Assembly: GCA_963784995.1 (NCBI GenBank)
Contig: CAWATZ010000002.1
Location: 1,178,001 to 1,242,000, forward strand
Origin: CAWATZ01 sp963784995
Lineage (GTDB): Bacteria; Planctomycetota; Planctomycetia; Gemmatales; Gemmataceae
Direction: 5' to 3'
DNA length: 64,000 bases
In this document: positions 45,265 to 54,887 of the stretch, one piece after another
Layout of the letters: every line of letters begins with the position of its first letter
Numbering within the stretch: the first letter of the stretch is position 1
Translations under genes and position numbers: made by a program
Notes under the pieces: model-generated
What the model was told of the DNA's origin: nothing
The model's input: the letters and a program-made list of their open reading frames with translations, nothing else
Databases searched by the model: none

Positions 45265-46191
45265 TCAGTTGTTCTGGGCACCATTGGCTTTGCCGGGCTG
45301 GCGTGTCAGGGCCGCCAATTCTTGCCACCGCTCGGGGGTACATCGGGAGGCAACCCACTCCTGGATCAGTCTCTCGGCTTCGGGATCGGCGCCCGCTCGC
45401 GCCAGGTATTCGGTGACGCCGATTTCCTTTACAACCTGATCGACGCCGACCTCACTTACGACTCGCTTCAGGCCCAGCTGATCGATGACTTGTTTGTACC
45501 CGACCAGATTAAAGAGGGCATGCAGATCCAAGGTGGGCTCAATCCCGTTTGCTCTGGCCATTCGTTGAACCTCCTCCCACAATTCCGGGTGCATGAAGGC
45601 CAACCAGGAACTGTATCGCTCCCAGAATCCGGGTTGCTGGATCACGACCCGGGTCACAGCCAAACTCGCCTCGGCCGTTTCTTGATTGAGCAGGTGCATC
45701 GGCACGCTGTCCGGCTCGATGGCGACATTGTCGATACTCACCAGGTATAGCAGGCGCTGCAGGACCTCGCAACGCCACACTCCGTCCGTCACGACCGTGA
45801 CCTTGCCCAGCTTCCGTCTCGCCTCCTTGAGGAACCGCTTGCCGAGGTGTTTGGCCAGATACCAGAACGACACGTCGTCCTCGGGCAGCAGGTCGAGTTT
45901 CTGACTGGTCCGCTCCTGGTTGAGCCGGCGGTCGATGCCCAGGCCCAGCTCGACCACCAGGTCCAGGTCGCGCAGCCGGGGATCGACCGTCGGGTCCTTG
46001 AACTCCAGCACGTTCCAGCACGTCAAGAAACGCCACAGACCCTGGTACGGCAGCGGCTGCTCGGAAGTACGCCGCAGCAGCACGATGTCCGCTTCCCGCG
46101 GCGCCTCGCCGACCGGCATGCCGGTCTCGACCTGGAAGTGGTCCTCCACCAGGGGACGCAGCAGGTGAGCGAAGATCGGATGCCATTGCAT
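45265..46191 (-). CDS. PD-(D/E)XK-like protein of a planctomycete-expanded family
   Basis: 308 residues starting at ATG 46191 (QWHPIFAHLLRPLVEDHFQV). The region ADIVLLRR...WNVLEFKDPT, then RLRDLDLVVELGLGIDRRLN, carries acidic and Lys residues placed as in PD-(D/E)XK nucleases or Rpn-type transposase-like nucleases. The C-terminus has short repeats (KQVIDQLGLKRVVSEVGVDQ, VVKEIG) like those of Rpn/PDDEXK proteins. Catalytic activity is uncertain. The IS4 copy ends 73 bases upstream and may separate the gene from its promoter. Confidence 0.6.
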   Translation of the reverse strand: MQWHPIFAHLLRPLVEDHFQVETGMPVGEAPREADIVLLRRTSEQPLPYQGLWRFLTCWNVLEFKDPTVDPRLRDLDLVVELGLGIDRRLNQERTSQKLDLLPEDDVSFWYLAKHLGKRFLKEARRKLGKVTVVTDGVWRCEVLQRLLYLVSIDNVAIEPDSVPMHLLNQETAEASLAVTRVVIQQPGFWERYSSWLAFMHPELWEEVQRMARANGIEPTLDLHALFNLVGYKQVIDQLGLKRVVSEVGVDQVVKEIGVTEYLARAGADPEAERLIQEWVASRCTPERWQELAALTRQPGKANGAQNN

Positions 46192-46263
46192 GGGCGGTTT
46201 CCCTGGGGAAAGGAAATGCCCGGAGCCGGCGTCCAGGCAGACACCGGCCCAGGGGGTACGAGC

Positions 46264-47444
46264 AGGGCTTTCAAGGTGACTGAAGATCCTAGCCATCAAA
46301 TGACTTATGGCAAGAACTGGTTAGCGGGCAGCCCCCGGGAGCCTTCCCTTGGCGTCTGTGGGCCCGGTCGTATGCTGAACAGGAGTGCCCAGGCCGGTTG
46401 TCACAGGAGGTTGCCATGTTGTTCGACCAGGTGTTCACTCGGTTTGTCAAAGGGAGCCCTCTGAGCGTGATGCTGCAAGGAATCCTGGAGAACATTTTTC
46501 ACCCTGACCCGATCAATGAGTTGTTTGAACGCACTGCCGAACAGCAATATACTCGCGAATTGTTATTCTCGACTGTGGTGGACACCATGACCTTGGTAGC
46601 CTGTGGCGTCTACAAGACCCCTCACGCCGTTTATCAAGACCATCAGGATTGGTTTCCAGTTTCGGTCACCTCGCTCTACAACAAACTTCAAGGCGTCGAA
46701 CCCAACGTCGCGGCTGAGTTGGTCCGCTCTACGGCTAGCCAACTGGGCCGTGTCATCCATGCTCTGGGCGGAGCCTTGCCGGCCTTGCTGCCTGGCTACA
46801 CGGTCAAAATCCTCGATGGCAACGCCTTGGCTGGCACGGACCACCGCCTCCAGGAGTCACGTCACACTCGCGCCGCACTGCTGCCGGGCAAGTCCTTGGT
46901 GGTCCTGGACCCCGCTCTGATGTTGGCTGTCGATGTCTTCCCCTGTGAGGACGGTCATGCACAGGAACGCTCTTTGCTGCCTGCTGTCCTGCAAACCGTG
47001 CAGGCTGGCGAGGCCTGGATTGAGGATCGCAATTTCTGCACCAGCGGTTTCCTCTTTGGAATCGACAACAAACAGGCCTACTTCCTGGTGCGTGAACACA
47101 AGGGCTTGTCCTGGCATGCTATCGGGAAATTGCATTACGTCGGACGCACGGAGACTGGCGCGGTCTTTGAGCAGACGGTGCGGTTGGAGGATGGCAGTGG
47201 CAACATCCTGTTCCTGCGTCGTATCGTGGTGCATTTGGACCAACCGACAAGGGACGGCGAGACAGAGATCGCGCTGCTGAGCAACCTGTGGGACGACAAG
47301 ATCGACGCCTTGCGGTTGGCCGAACTGTACCGCAAGCGTTGGCTGATTGAGACGTTGTTCCTTGTGTTGACTGAGGCCTTGACGTGCGAGAACCCCGGGC
47401 TGAACTATCCCAAGGCTGCCTTGTTCGGCTTTTGTATGGCGTTG
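46264..47444 (+). mobile_element. Truncated second copy of the IS4-family element
   Basis: It begins with the same 15-base terminal repeat (AGGGCTTTCAAGGTG at 46264-46278) as the complete copy at 11395-12954 and runs nearly identical to GGCGTTG at 47444. There it is cut off by the inverted end of another element. The remaining third of the IS is not found on the far side of that element. Confidence 0.9.
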
Positions 47445-47510
47445 GCTGTGATCGTCGTTCCGGCCAATAACCCCTTGATAGGGAGGAAAACTGATCTTGC
47501 GAACAGGTAG
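46416..47510 (+). pseudogene. Truncated IS4-family transposase
   Basis: Identical to the transposase at 11402-12802 apart from one visible residue change (RHTSAALL to RHTRAALL). It keeps both catalytic Asp residues and the YRKRWLIETLF Glu but is cut after FGFCMAL. The frame then runs 22 residues into the neighbouring element. About 120 C-terminal residues are missing, so it is probably inactive. Confidence 0.88.
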
Positions 47511-49326
47511 CGGTGCGCGTTTCGCTTGGCCCCTTCACGAGCATGGCTCGTCTCCCTACGGTGTCTTTACCACAACACACCCAGAGATCCGAGCCATGAC
47601 TCTCTTTCACTCTACCGAACCGACCCAGACTCGCACAGACGCGCGCCGCTGGCACCGCGCCGATGCCGCCAAGGCTTTTGACCACTTCGCTCATAACCCC
47701 GCCTCGTCCCAGAGGGATTACGCACGCAGCCACGACATCCCACGCTCTACCCTTGGTGACTGGTTACGCCAGGACGACCCCGAGGGGCTTGACCCCCAAC
47801 TCGTCGCTTTCCTCCGCTTGGCTGCTGGACAGCACTTGTTGCGTCGTCTCGTCCTGGCTCTCTTCCTCGTCTTCCACCTTCAGGGGGCCTGCGGTCTCCG
47901 CTTGTTGACCGCCTTCCTCCGCTTGACCAACCTGGACGGCTTCGTCGCCTCTTCTTATGGCGCCCTGCATGCCCTGGGTCTGTGCCTGGAGGAACGACTC
48001 AGCGCCTTCGCCGACCAGGAGCGGACCCTGCTGGCCCAAGGAATGTTACCACGGCTCATCGCCCTGATCGCCGACGAAAACTTCCACGGCCCGAGTCCTT
48101 GCCTGGTCGCCATCGAGCCCGTCGCCGATTTTATCCTGGTCGAGGAGTATCAGCCCCAACGCGATGCCAAGACCTGGGCCGAGGCCATCAACCGGGGCCT
48201 GGCCGGGCTCAACGCTCAGGTGGTGCTGCTGACCAGCGACGAGGCGCGCGGGCTGATCGCCTGCGCCACCAAGCACTTGCACAGCCAGCATCTGCCCGAG
48301 TTGTTTCATGGCCTGCGCGACCTGGCGCGTCCTTTGCTGGGGCCTTGCGACGCCAGCTCGCGTCAGCAGACAAGCAGTTGCAGGAAGCGGCGAACTTAGC
48401 CCAGTACTGGCGCGACGAGCAGCAACGGACGCAGCAAGAGCCAGCCCGGCCAGGCCGGCCCCTGGACTACACCTGGAGGGTTGAACTCACCCAGGCCGAT
48501 GCGAACAGGGCAGCCGAACAATGCAAGGTGTGTGCGGACCGCAAAGAGCAGGCCCGGCAGGCGGTACGTGGCCTGGCTGACGAGTACCATCCGTTCGACC
48601 CCAAGACGGGTGTGCCGGTCACGGCAGCGCAAGTCGAGAAGCGTCTGGGACAACGTCTGGCCACTGCGGAGCAACTGAGCCAGGCCGCAGGTCTGGGAAC
48701 CAAAGTGCAAGAGGCGCTGGACCAGGCAAGGATTTGGCTGGTGACGCTGGTCGCGAGCCTGTCCTGGTTCTGGAGTGTGGCGCGGCAGCGGCTGGAGCGT
48801 CTGCACTTGTCGGCGGAGGCCGAGAAGCAAGTGTACGAGAAACTGTTGCCGGGTCTTTACTGGCAACAGATGGCGCGGCGGGGCCGGACACCAGAAGATC
48901 GTCGGCGGCAACAGAGTCTGGGAGAGCGCCTGTGGCAAGAAGCCTGGGCGTCGGCAGCCTTGGGGCAATTGGAGCAAGCCCAACGGCAAGAAGTGGAACG
49001 AGTGGGCCGGGAAGTGGTTGGGCTGTTTCAGAGATCGAGTTCGTGCGTGGAGGGTCGCAATGGACGCCTGGCGTTGTTCCAGCACGGTCACAGTCGGCTG
49101 AGTGAAGGGAAGCTGAAGGCTCTGACGGCGGTGCATAATTACGTAACGCGGCGCGAGGACGGAACGACGGCAGCGGAGCGGTTCTTCGGCAAGAAACAGC
49201 GAGAGGCGCTGGGTTGGCTGTTGGAGCAGATGCCCGATCTGCCCCGACCGGCTGCCCGACGGCCTCAGAAGGGTTCTCACCAGGCTCCGCAAACCTCATA
49301 GCCTTGGCCGGAACGACGATCACAGC
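47445..49326 (+). mobile_element. DUF6399-type insertion element, 1882 bp, 23-bp inverted ends
   Basis: Perfect 23-base inverted ends (47445-47467, beginning GCTGTGATCGTCGTTCC, and 49304-49326) bracket a single transposase-like gene. The element inserted in the IS4 copy, with loss of the rest of that copy. No target duplication is evident: the flanks are GCGTTG and CTGCTT. Confidence 0.85.
47596..49301 (+). pseudogene. DUF6399-type transposase, frameshift near 48340
   Basis: The N-terminal part has an HTH (FAHNPASSQRDYARSHDIPR, STLGDWLR) and an acidic region (LIADENFHGPSPCLVAIEPV; FILVEEYQPQRDAKTWAEAI). After FHGLRDLARP the frame changes and continues as FAGALRRQLASADKQLQEAA, then the conserved DUF6399 segment CVEGRNGRLALFQHGHSRLS, then KLKALTAVHNYVTRREDGTT and AAERFFGKK. 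A T missing from CCTTT (expected CCTTTT) explains it. Full length is about 569 residues. The stop is directly before the right inverted end. Confidence 0.75.
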
Positions 49327-49367
49327 CTGCTTGTGTTATACACCAGTCCGGCAGTCGGTCCGCCTTG

Positions 49368-49398
49368 CCCGAATACCCTGGCGGATGGCAGGCAGACA
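49368..49398 (-). repeat. 31-base dispersed repeat, copy B
   Basis: Inverted relative of 45212-45242 with three mismatches; intergenic. Confidence 0.55.
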
Positions 49399-49585
49399 GG
49401 AAAATGACCCTCCGTGTCGCCCGTCCGACAACACGGGGCACGCTCTGGCCTGTCGGCCGCCCCAGCAAAATTGGCAGACACGGCAGGCAGAGTGGCAGAA
49501 ACCAGATAGTCCCCACATTCTTCTTGTGGCCAGCCCGTTGCCCCGGTATAACGAAGTTCCAGTTCCCCCTTGTGGAGCCATCACG

Positions 49586-50524
49586 ATGTCCAGCGTCCCC
49601 TCCCCTTCACGGCGTCAGTTCCTCCAGACCGCTGCAGGCACGGCCGCGGTGTTCGGAATCGCCTCCGAGGCCCATCCCATGAACGCGGAACCACCCGCTC
49701 TGCGGATCGTGGACCCGCACGTCCACGTCTGGAAAAACGACAAGCGCTATCCCTGGCCGAAGGAGGTCGCCAACCCGCCGAAGGAAGATGCCTTGCCCGA
49801 AACGCTGCTCCAGCTGATGAAGGTCAACGGCGTCGAGAAAACGGTGATCGTTCACGTCATCCACTATCGCTGGGATTGCCGCTATGCCGGCGACACCATC
49901 AAGGCCCACCGCGACAAGTTCATGGGCGTCTGTCGGGTCGATCCGACCGCCGACAGCGCGGTCGCCGACCTGGAGCGCTGGGTCCGCGACTACGGCTTCC
50001 ACGGCGTGCGCCTGAGCCCGGCCGCAGATGCGTCGGGAGATTGGATCAACGACCGGGCCCGGATGGATCGGATCCTCGGCCGGGCCGCCGAGCTGAAAAT
50101 CCCCCTCTGCATTCTCTGTCCCAGCTCCCGGCTCGCCGACGTGGACAGGCTCGTCGAACGGCACAAGGATGGCCTGGACGTTTGCATCGACCACATGGCC
50201 GACTGTCCGATTGACAAGCCTGACGAGCTGAAGAAACTGCTGGCCCTGGCGAAATACCCGAGGGTGTTCGTCAAGGTCAGCCACCTCTGGTCGCTGTCGC
50301 GCGCGAAGTACCCTTATCGAGACACCCATGACCAGGTGAAACGCCTTCACGGCCAGTATGGTCCGCAACGCCTGATGTGGGGCACCGACTGGCCGCTGGT
50401 GGAGAAGTACTGTGGCTATGCCAGGGCGTTGGCCCTCTACCGCGACGAGATCGCCTTCCTGACCGCCGAGGACAAACGCTGGCTCCTCGGCGGCACCGCC
50501 CTGAAACTGTGGCCTTTTGCCTGA
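49586..50524 (+). CDS. Amidohydrolase family protein (amidohydrolase 2 type) with Tat-like signal
   Basis: 312 residues. A twin-Arg signal (SRRQFLQTAAGTAAVFG) is followed by a TIM-barrel amidohydrolase: RIVDPHVHVWKNDKRYPWPK (HxH), VEKTVIVHVIHYRWDCRYAG, FHGVRLSPAADASGDWIND, CIDHMADCPIDKPDELKK, and RLMWGTDWPLVEKYCGYARA with the metal-binding Asp. The family hydrolyses or decarboxylates cyclic or carboxylated compounds; the substrate is unknown. ATG at 49586 has TGGAG upstream. A sugar-isomerase-like gene starts 33 bases downstream in the same direction. Confidence 0.85.
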   Translation: MSSVPSPSRRQFLQTAAGTAAVFGIASEAHPMNAEPPALRIVDPHVHVWKNDKRYPWPKEVANPPKEDALPETLLQLMKVNGVEKTVIVHVIHYRWDCRYAGDTIKAHRDKFMGVCRVDPTADSAVADLERWVRDYGFHGVRLSPAADASGDWINDRARMDRILGRAAELKIPLCILCPSSRLADVDRLVERHKDGLDVCIDHMADCPIDKPDELKKLLALAKYPRVFVKVSHLWSLSRAKYPYRDTHDQVKRLHGQYGPQRLMWGTDWPLVEKYCGYARALALYRDEIAFLTAEDKRWLLGGTALKLWPFA

Positions 50525-50557
50525 TCCCCGTGAATGGTTGAGCCCTGGAGTCTTGCC

Positions 50558-51394
50558 ATGAAGCGCCTCTGCTGTCTGTCGCTGAGCTTCAAGCCCGAGT
50601 TCGCCGCCAAACAGATGGACGACCTGAAGTTCATCGACCTCTGCTCGATGCTGGAGCTGGACGGCGTCGATTTCAACGTGAGTTCCCTGCGTTCGCTGGA
50701 CCGCGACCACCTCAGGAAGATCAAGAAGACCTGCCTGGAGCGTGGCCTGAGCATTGCCTGTCTTGGCGTCAGCAACGATTTTGGCCGGCCTCCGCAAGAA
50801 CAGGAGGCGGTCCAGAAGCAGGTCCGCGAGGGGATCGATGCGGCCCAGTTTCTCGGGGCTCCGGTCGTCCGGCTGTTCGCGGGCTACGTCCGCGGCGGTC
50901 AGACCCGCGAGGCCGTCTGGAAGCGGACCGTCGAGGGTCTCAAGCAGGCGGCGGTTTATGGCGAGAAGACGGGAGTGGTGGTGGGACTGCAGAACCACAA
51001 TCACAACAACGTCACCAGCACCGGCGCGGACGTGGTCCGGCTGCTCAAGGAAGTCGATCACCCCTGGTGCTCGCACATCCTTGATACGGGGCAGTACCTT
51101 GGATCTCTGGGGGCCGGCGGCGCTCAACCCGAAGACCCGCGCAAGCACGACGTTTACCAGTCGATTGAGAAGACCGCGCCGCTGGCGGTGTTCGTCCGGG
51201 CCAAGCTCTATCGACTGCGCACCGGCAAGGAAGAATGGCTCGACTACGACCGGATCTTCAAGATCCTCCGCGGGGTCAAATACAAGGGCTTCGTCTGCCT
51301 GGTGTACGAGGGCTGGTCGGACATGGATGCGATGCACGCCGTCCCCAAAGGGGTCAAGTTCTTGCGGGGTTACCTTCAGGTAGCGGAGAAGTGA
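50558..51394 (+). CDS. Sugar phosphate isomerase/epimerase-like TIM barrel
   Basis: 278 residues. It matches the AP-endonuclease-2/xylose-isomerase-like barrel family: LELDGVDFNVSSLRSLDRDH, LGAPVVRLFAGYVRGGQ, TGVVVGLQNHNHNNVTS, HPWCSHILDTGQYLGSLG, and FVCLVYEGWSDMDAMHAVPK. The Asp, His and Glu ligands of the metal site are plausible in these motifs. Substrate unknown. ATG 50558 follows TGGAG. It probably forms an operon with the amidohydrolase upstream. Convergent with the next gene. Confidence 0.82.
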   Translation: MKRLCCLSLSFKPEFAAKQMDDLKFIDLCSMLELDGVDFNVSSLRSLDRDHLRKIKKTCLERGLSIACLGVSNDFGRPPQEQEAVQKQVREGIDAAQFLGAPVVRLFAGYVRGGQTREAVWKRTVEGLKQAAVYGEKTGVVVGLQNHNHNNVTSTGADVVRLLKEVDHPWCSHILDTGQYLGSLGAGGAQPEDPRKHDVYQSIEKTAPLAVFVRAKLYRLRTGKEEWLDYDRIFKILRGVKYKGFVCLVYEGWSDMDAMHAVPKGVKFLRGYLQVAEK

Positions 51395-51574
51395 CGCGAA
51401 GTGTAGCCCCGCCATGACTAGAGACTCGCTGGGAAGGGTGACGGTGACAGTCTGCGCCATGGTTCATCCAGGGTATTGGAGTGAAGACAGAGAGGATTAT
51501 GCCGCGTCTTGCCCAAAAGAGAAACGCCGGGAGCAGACGCTCCACGACCTTCCGCAGCCCGGCGTCGGCATCGG

Positions 51575-53007
51575 CTACTCGAAGTCCCCTTCGTGCAGGT
51601 ACTCCTGGTTCGCCAGCTCCTGTTCGGTCAGGGGGTTGTTGGCCACCGCATTGACGCCGGCCTGCCGCAGCGCGTTCAGTCCGGCAGCGGAAACAGCATT
51701 ACGCGACAGGTCGAGCCGTTCCAGGTTCCGTGCGTCGGGGCAAGCCGCGAACAGGCGAGCGCCCTCGTCGGTGATGCAGCCGTGCCGCAGGTCCAGCCAC
51801 TTCAGCCGCTTCAGGATGCCGGAGGCCACAATCTCGCGGACACCCTCGTCGCCCATGCTCGACAGGCGCAGTTGCAGGTGCTTCAGACTCTTCAGATGCG
51901 GCGAATGGAATACGGGGGCCACGCGGCCAAGTGGGATGGTTGACCGATCATACGCATAGTGCGGGTGAAGCATGAGGTGGGTGAGCTTGCCAAGCGCCGG
52001 GTTCTCCGCCAGAACGCCCAGGGCGATCTTATCCTCCCTTTCGTGGTTCGGATCACCGAGTGCGTACATCCGCAGCACGCGGAGGTTGGTCAGGTTCGGC
52101 AATGCGAACAGAGCCGCGCTGTTGTAACTCTTACACAGCAAGTGAAGTTCCTCAATCCGTGTCATCTCGGCAATGAGGCGCTCGATCTCAGCGCGTAGGT
52201 GTGATTGTCCATCCACCCCTCCTCCGGCGGTTCACCCTCAATGTCGCCCATCTGAAAGATGCGCAAACTTCGGAGGAGCGGGGCGCCAAGCAGCTCTTGC
52301 CACTCGTCGTATCCCCGGTCCCAGTGGAGTATTCCAGGGACACGGCGCGGTGTCACGTCGTCCTGCATAACCAGGAAATAGGCCGTGCTGACGACGTGCA
52401 ACCTGTCCAGAAACCGCACCGCGGGTGCGTCGGCGAGCGCCTGTGCCAGTGCGATCGTGAGACAATCCACCTTCAGCTCGGTCAGGAACCCGCGCCGCCA
52501 GCGATGCACCGTACCCGGTTTCGGCTGGTCAGCCGGAGCGGGATCGAGCAGGTGCGGGGCCAGGATTCCCAGCCAGTCCCGCTCGTGCGCCGCAAGCAGT
52601 TCTTTCTCCCGTGCTTGCAGTTTCCTCCGCTCGGTTGCGGGTCGGCTCTCGTCTTCGAGGGCGATCTGCACCTGCATGAACTCGCCGCGAGGATCGCCAC
52701 GCTCGGCCAGGAAGTCGGCGTAGGCACACCGGCCAGCCAGATCGTGCGGATCCTCAGCCAGGGCCCGCTCGAACGCCTCGGCCTCCGCGGCAGGCGCTCT
52801 CGGCGTCGTTTCGACGTAACCTTTCTTGAGCTTCTGGCGGATCAGCTTGTCGGCCTCCGCCTGGGCTTTCTCGGGGGTGGGGAAGCTCTTGGTCTTGCTC
52901 TGCCCGGCGGAGCCGACCTTGCCGTAAGTCACGGTGAAGCTGCTGCCACTCACCGCGATGTTCCAGAACTTGTGAGACTTGGCGTCGCTGTATTGAAACG
53001 TCCGCAT
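51575..53007 (-). CDS. WGR/TIGR02996 repeat protein with LRR-like C-terminus, copy 1 (frameshift at about 52185)
   Basis: N-terminal WGR-type domain (FWNIAVSGSSFTVTYGKVGS), then a TIGR02996 planctomycete segment (LAEDPHDLAGRCAYADFLAE; RGDPRGEFMQVQIALEDESR). After NHTYA the frame must slip by -1 to continue as EIERLIAEMTRIEELHLLCK and into leucine-rich repeats (RLKWLDLRHGCITDEGARLF; LERLDLSRNAVSAAGLNALR). The upstream frame alone ends shortly after. The downstream part could be translated separately from a GTG at 52216. The paralog at 54888-56320 breaks at the same aligned site. Function unknown; protein interaction is inferred from the LRRs. Confidence 0.75.
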
Positions 53008-53030
53008 TGCCTGGTTCCGTGGATGATGGT

Positions 53031-54590
53031 TTACCGCTCCGGCCGTGGACCGCCCGTCGTGTATTTCAAATCATCGAGGTAGATGCGCACCAGCTGACCG
53101 CCCACGTTGGAATTGAACAGGCCGAAGCGGTCGAACCGGGCCCCCTCTGCCTTCAGGCCCTTCCTCAGGGCCAGCGTTACCGTCTCCTGGCCCAGCGTCA
53201 CTCGAATCGCGCCGTTGCCGTCGTTGGCTGCCGGGTCGTACACCAGCGACCAGTCAAAGACCTTCCGGGGCGTCAGCACAGGCCCCTTGTCGGCCAGGCC
53301 GCGGGTGCCCCGAGCCGTCGCGAACGCTGGGTGGAAATAGTGTCCGATGCGCGTCGGCCCGCCCACGTGAACGCCGAGGAAATTCCCTGACGCGGCCGGG
53401 GGTTTCTCCTTGTTAGCGCTGCTGAACCACCCAAGGTAGACGTCGGAATCGGGAGCGCCCACGAGCAGCACCACCTTGCCGCTCGCTTCGAGCCGATCGT
53501 CGAGCGTCAGCGGGCCGATCCGGTCGGCGTAGTAGGCGTACTTGCCGCTGCGCCAGAGGTCGCCTCCCAGCTCGCCAGGCTTGCCGCCGGCGAAGCTGGT
53601 CTTCGGGCTGAAGCCAAAGTTGTGCGCCCCCACGGGGACGTGTTCCAGCTTGGCCCGGTTGTGCGAGCCAACCCAACCGGGGTCCTTCGTCAGATCCTCG
53701 GTGATGCCATCGTGCCGGAGGTCGCCGAACCAGATGGTCATGGCGTTGCCCGGCTTCGTCATGTTGAGCAAGCCGAAGCGGTTGAACGTGGCAGAATCCT
53801 TCCGGAAGCCGGCGGGGAGATCGACGGAGAAGGTTGTCGTATTGGGGAAGCGCTTCAGGGCCTCCTTCCGGTGGGCCTCGGGGAAGTCGGCCGGCAAGCG
53901 GCTGGCCGCGAGCGGCTCCGGTTGGGTGCCGTGGCTCTGGATGGTGAACTGGAACCGGCCGAGCCCGTCGTTGGCCTGGGGGTCGTAGGTCAGCGTCCAG
54001 CTGTAGCGGGTGCCGTCCAGCCGGAGCGGCGTGGGCCGGAACTTGCCGGGAATGAAGGGCGTCACGAACGTACCGCAGCTCTTGTTGGTGCGGTTGATCA
54101 TCCGCACCGCCAGCCGGGCCCCGGACGGTTCGCCGTCGAAATCCAGTCCCAGGGACTGCACCGGCCGGCCGCCGCCGTCCGGCTGCTCGGAGTTGAACCA
54201 GCCGAAGAAGACGCCACTGCTGCCGGCAGCGCCCCGCAGCGCGAACGTCCCGGAAGCGGTGAGCTTGTCGTCGAGGGTCTTGCCGGCCACCCGGGCGGCG
54301 TAATAGGTCGGCGTCGCGCAGCGAACGACCTTGCCGCCGATCTCCCCCCGGGCCTTGCTGGCGAAATGGGTGTCGCTGCTGTAACCAAAGTCCTGAGTGA
54401 TGGTCGGCAGGACCCGGGGCCGGAGACGGTTGTTGTGGCCCTCCCAGCCTGGGTCTGTGTCAAAGGATTCGCTCTTGACGGTCTGCGCCGCCTGGTCCTC
54501 GGTCATACCGCAGTTTGGGCCTGGCGCACTCTCACACAGCGCCGGGAGAAGTCCGAGCAGCAGCAAACCAAATCGGTAAGGGTAGTTCAT
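53031..54590 (-). CDS. Secreted protein with two similar beta-rich domains
   Basis: 519 residues. Signal peptide (YRFGLLLLGLLPALCESAPG), then two related halves. Each has a D(T/K)DPGW(E/V)G(H/S)HN start, a (D/N)FG(Y/F)S segment, a TLDD(K/R)L(T/E)ASG strand and a late RFGLLNM/RFGLFNS motif. The pattern suggests duplicated jelly-roll (concanavalin-like) domains, possibly binding carbohydrate; this is inference. ATG 54590 is preceded by AGGGAG. It lies between the two WGR paralogs in the same direction, 23 bases from copy 1. Confidence 0.72.
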   Translation of the reverse strand: MNYPYRFGLLLLGLLPALCESAPGPNCGMTEDQAAQTVKSESFDTDPGWEGHNNRLRPRVLPTITQDFGYSSDTHFASKARGEIGGKVVRCATPTYYAARVAGKTLDDKLTASGTFALRGAAGSSGVFFGWFNSEQPDGGGRPVQSLGLDFDGEPSGARLAVRMINRTNKSCGTFVTPFIPGKFRPTPLRLDGTRYSWTLTYDPQANDGLGRFQFTIQSHGTQPEPLAASRLPADFPEAHRKEALKRFPNTTTFSVDLPAGFRKDSATFNRFGLLNMTKPGNAMTIWFGDLRHDGITEDLTKDPGWVGSHNRAKLEHVPVGAHNFGFSPKTSFAGGKPGELGGDLWRSGKYAYYADRIGPLTLDDRLEASGKVVLLVGAPDSDVYLGWFSSANKEKPPAASGNFLGVHVGGPTRIGHYFHPAFATARGTRGLADKGPVLTPRKVFDWSLVYDPAANDGNGAIRVTLGQETVTLALRKGLKAEGARFDRFGLFNSNVGGQLVRIYLDDLKYTTGGPRPER

Positions 54591-54620
54591 GGTTATTTGG
54601 CTCCCTGGAGGTCCACCAGT

Positions 54621-54709
54621 TCTCACCACAGAGGGCACAGAGGGCACTGAGAAGACAAAAGCCATTCTTCTTCATCTTCTCTGTGTCCTCTGTGCCCTCT
54701 GTGGTGAGA
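54621..54709. repeat. Imperfect palindrome upstream of secreted-protein gene
   Basis: Arms 54621-54655 and 54675-54709 with a few mismatches, containing CACAGAGGGCACAGAGG, a motif common in dispersed repeats of many bacteria. It separates the secreted-protein gene from the duplicated kinase fragment. Confidence 0.7.
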
Positions 54710-54715
54710 TCTTAT

Positions 54716-54818
54716 GGATCCAGCGGCGCCCAGTCCGTGAAATCGAAGCGGCTGTGCGGGGACGTGCTGGGCAGGGTGACCGCCTCCTCATACGTGGCCC
54801 GGCAGGCTCGGAACAGGC
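54716..54818 (-). pseudogene. Duplicated fragment of the 3' end of the kinase-tubulin gene
   Basis: About 103 bases match the end of the gene at 56627-60265 (56631-56734) with only a few differences. It contains no complete gene. It marks a past tandem duplication that also explains the two WGR copies. Confidence 0.8.
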
Positions 54819-54887
54819 TCAAAGTCCGCAGGCGGTTCACGCCAAGTGCAGCAGACTCACGCATTCGCAGCCCGGCGTCGGCATCGC

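Noticed and set aside
47430..49340. Target-site duplication of the DUF6399 element
   Set aside because: The immediate flanks (GCGTTG and CTGCTT) do not match.
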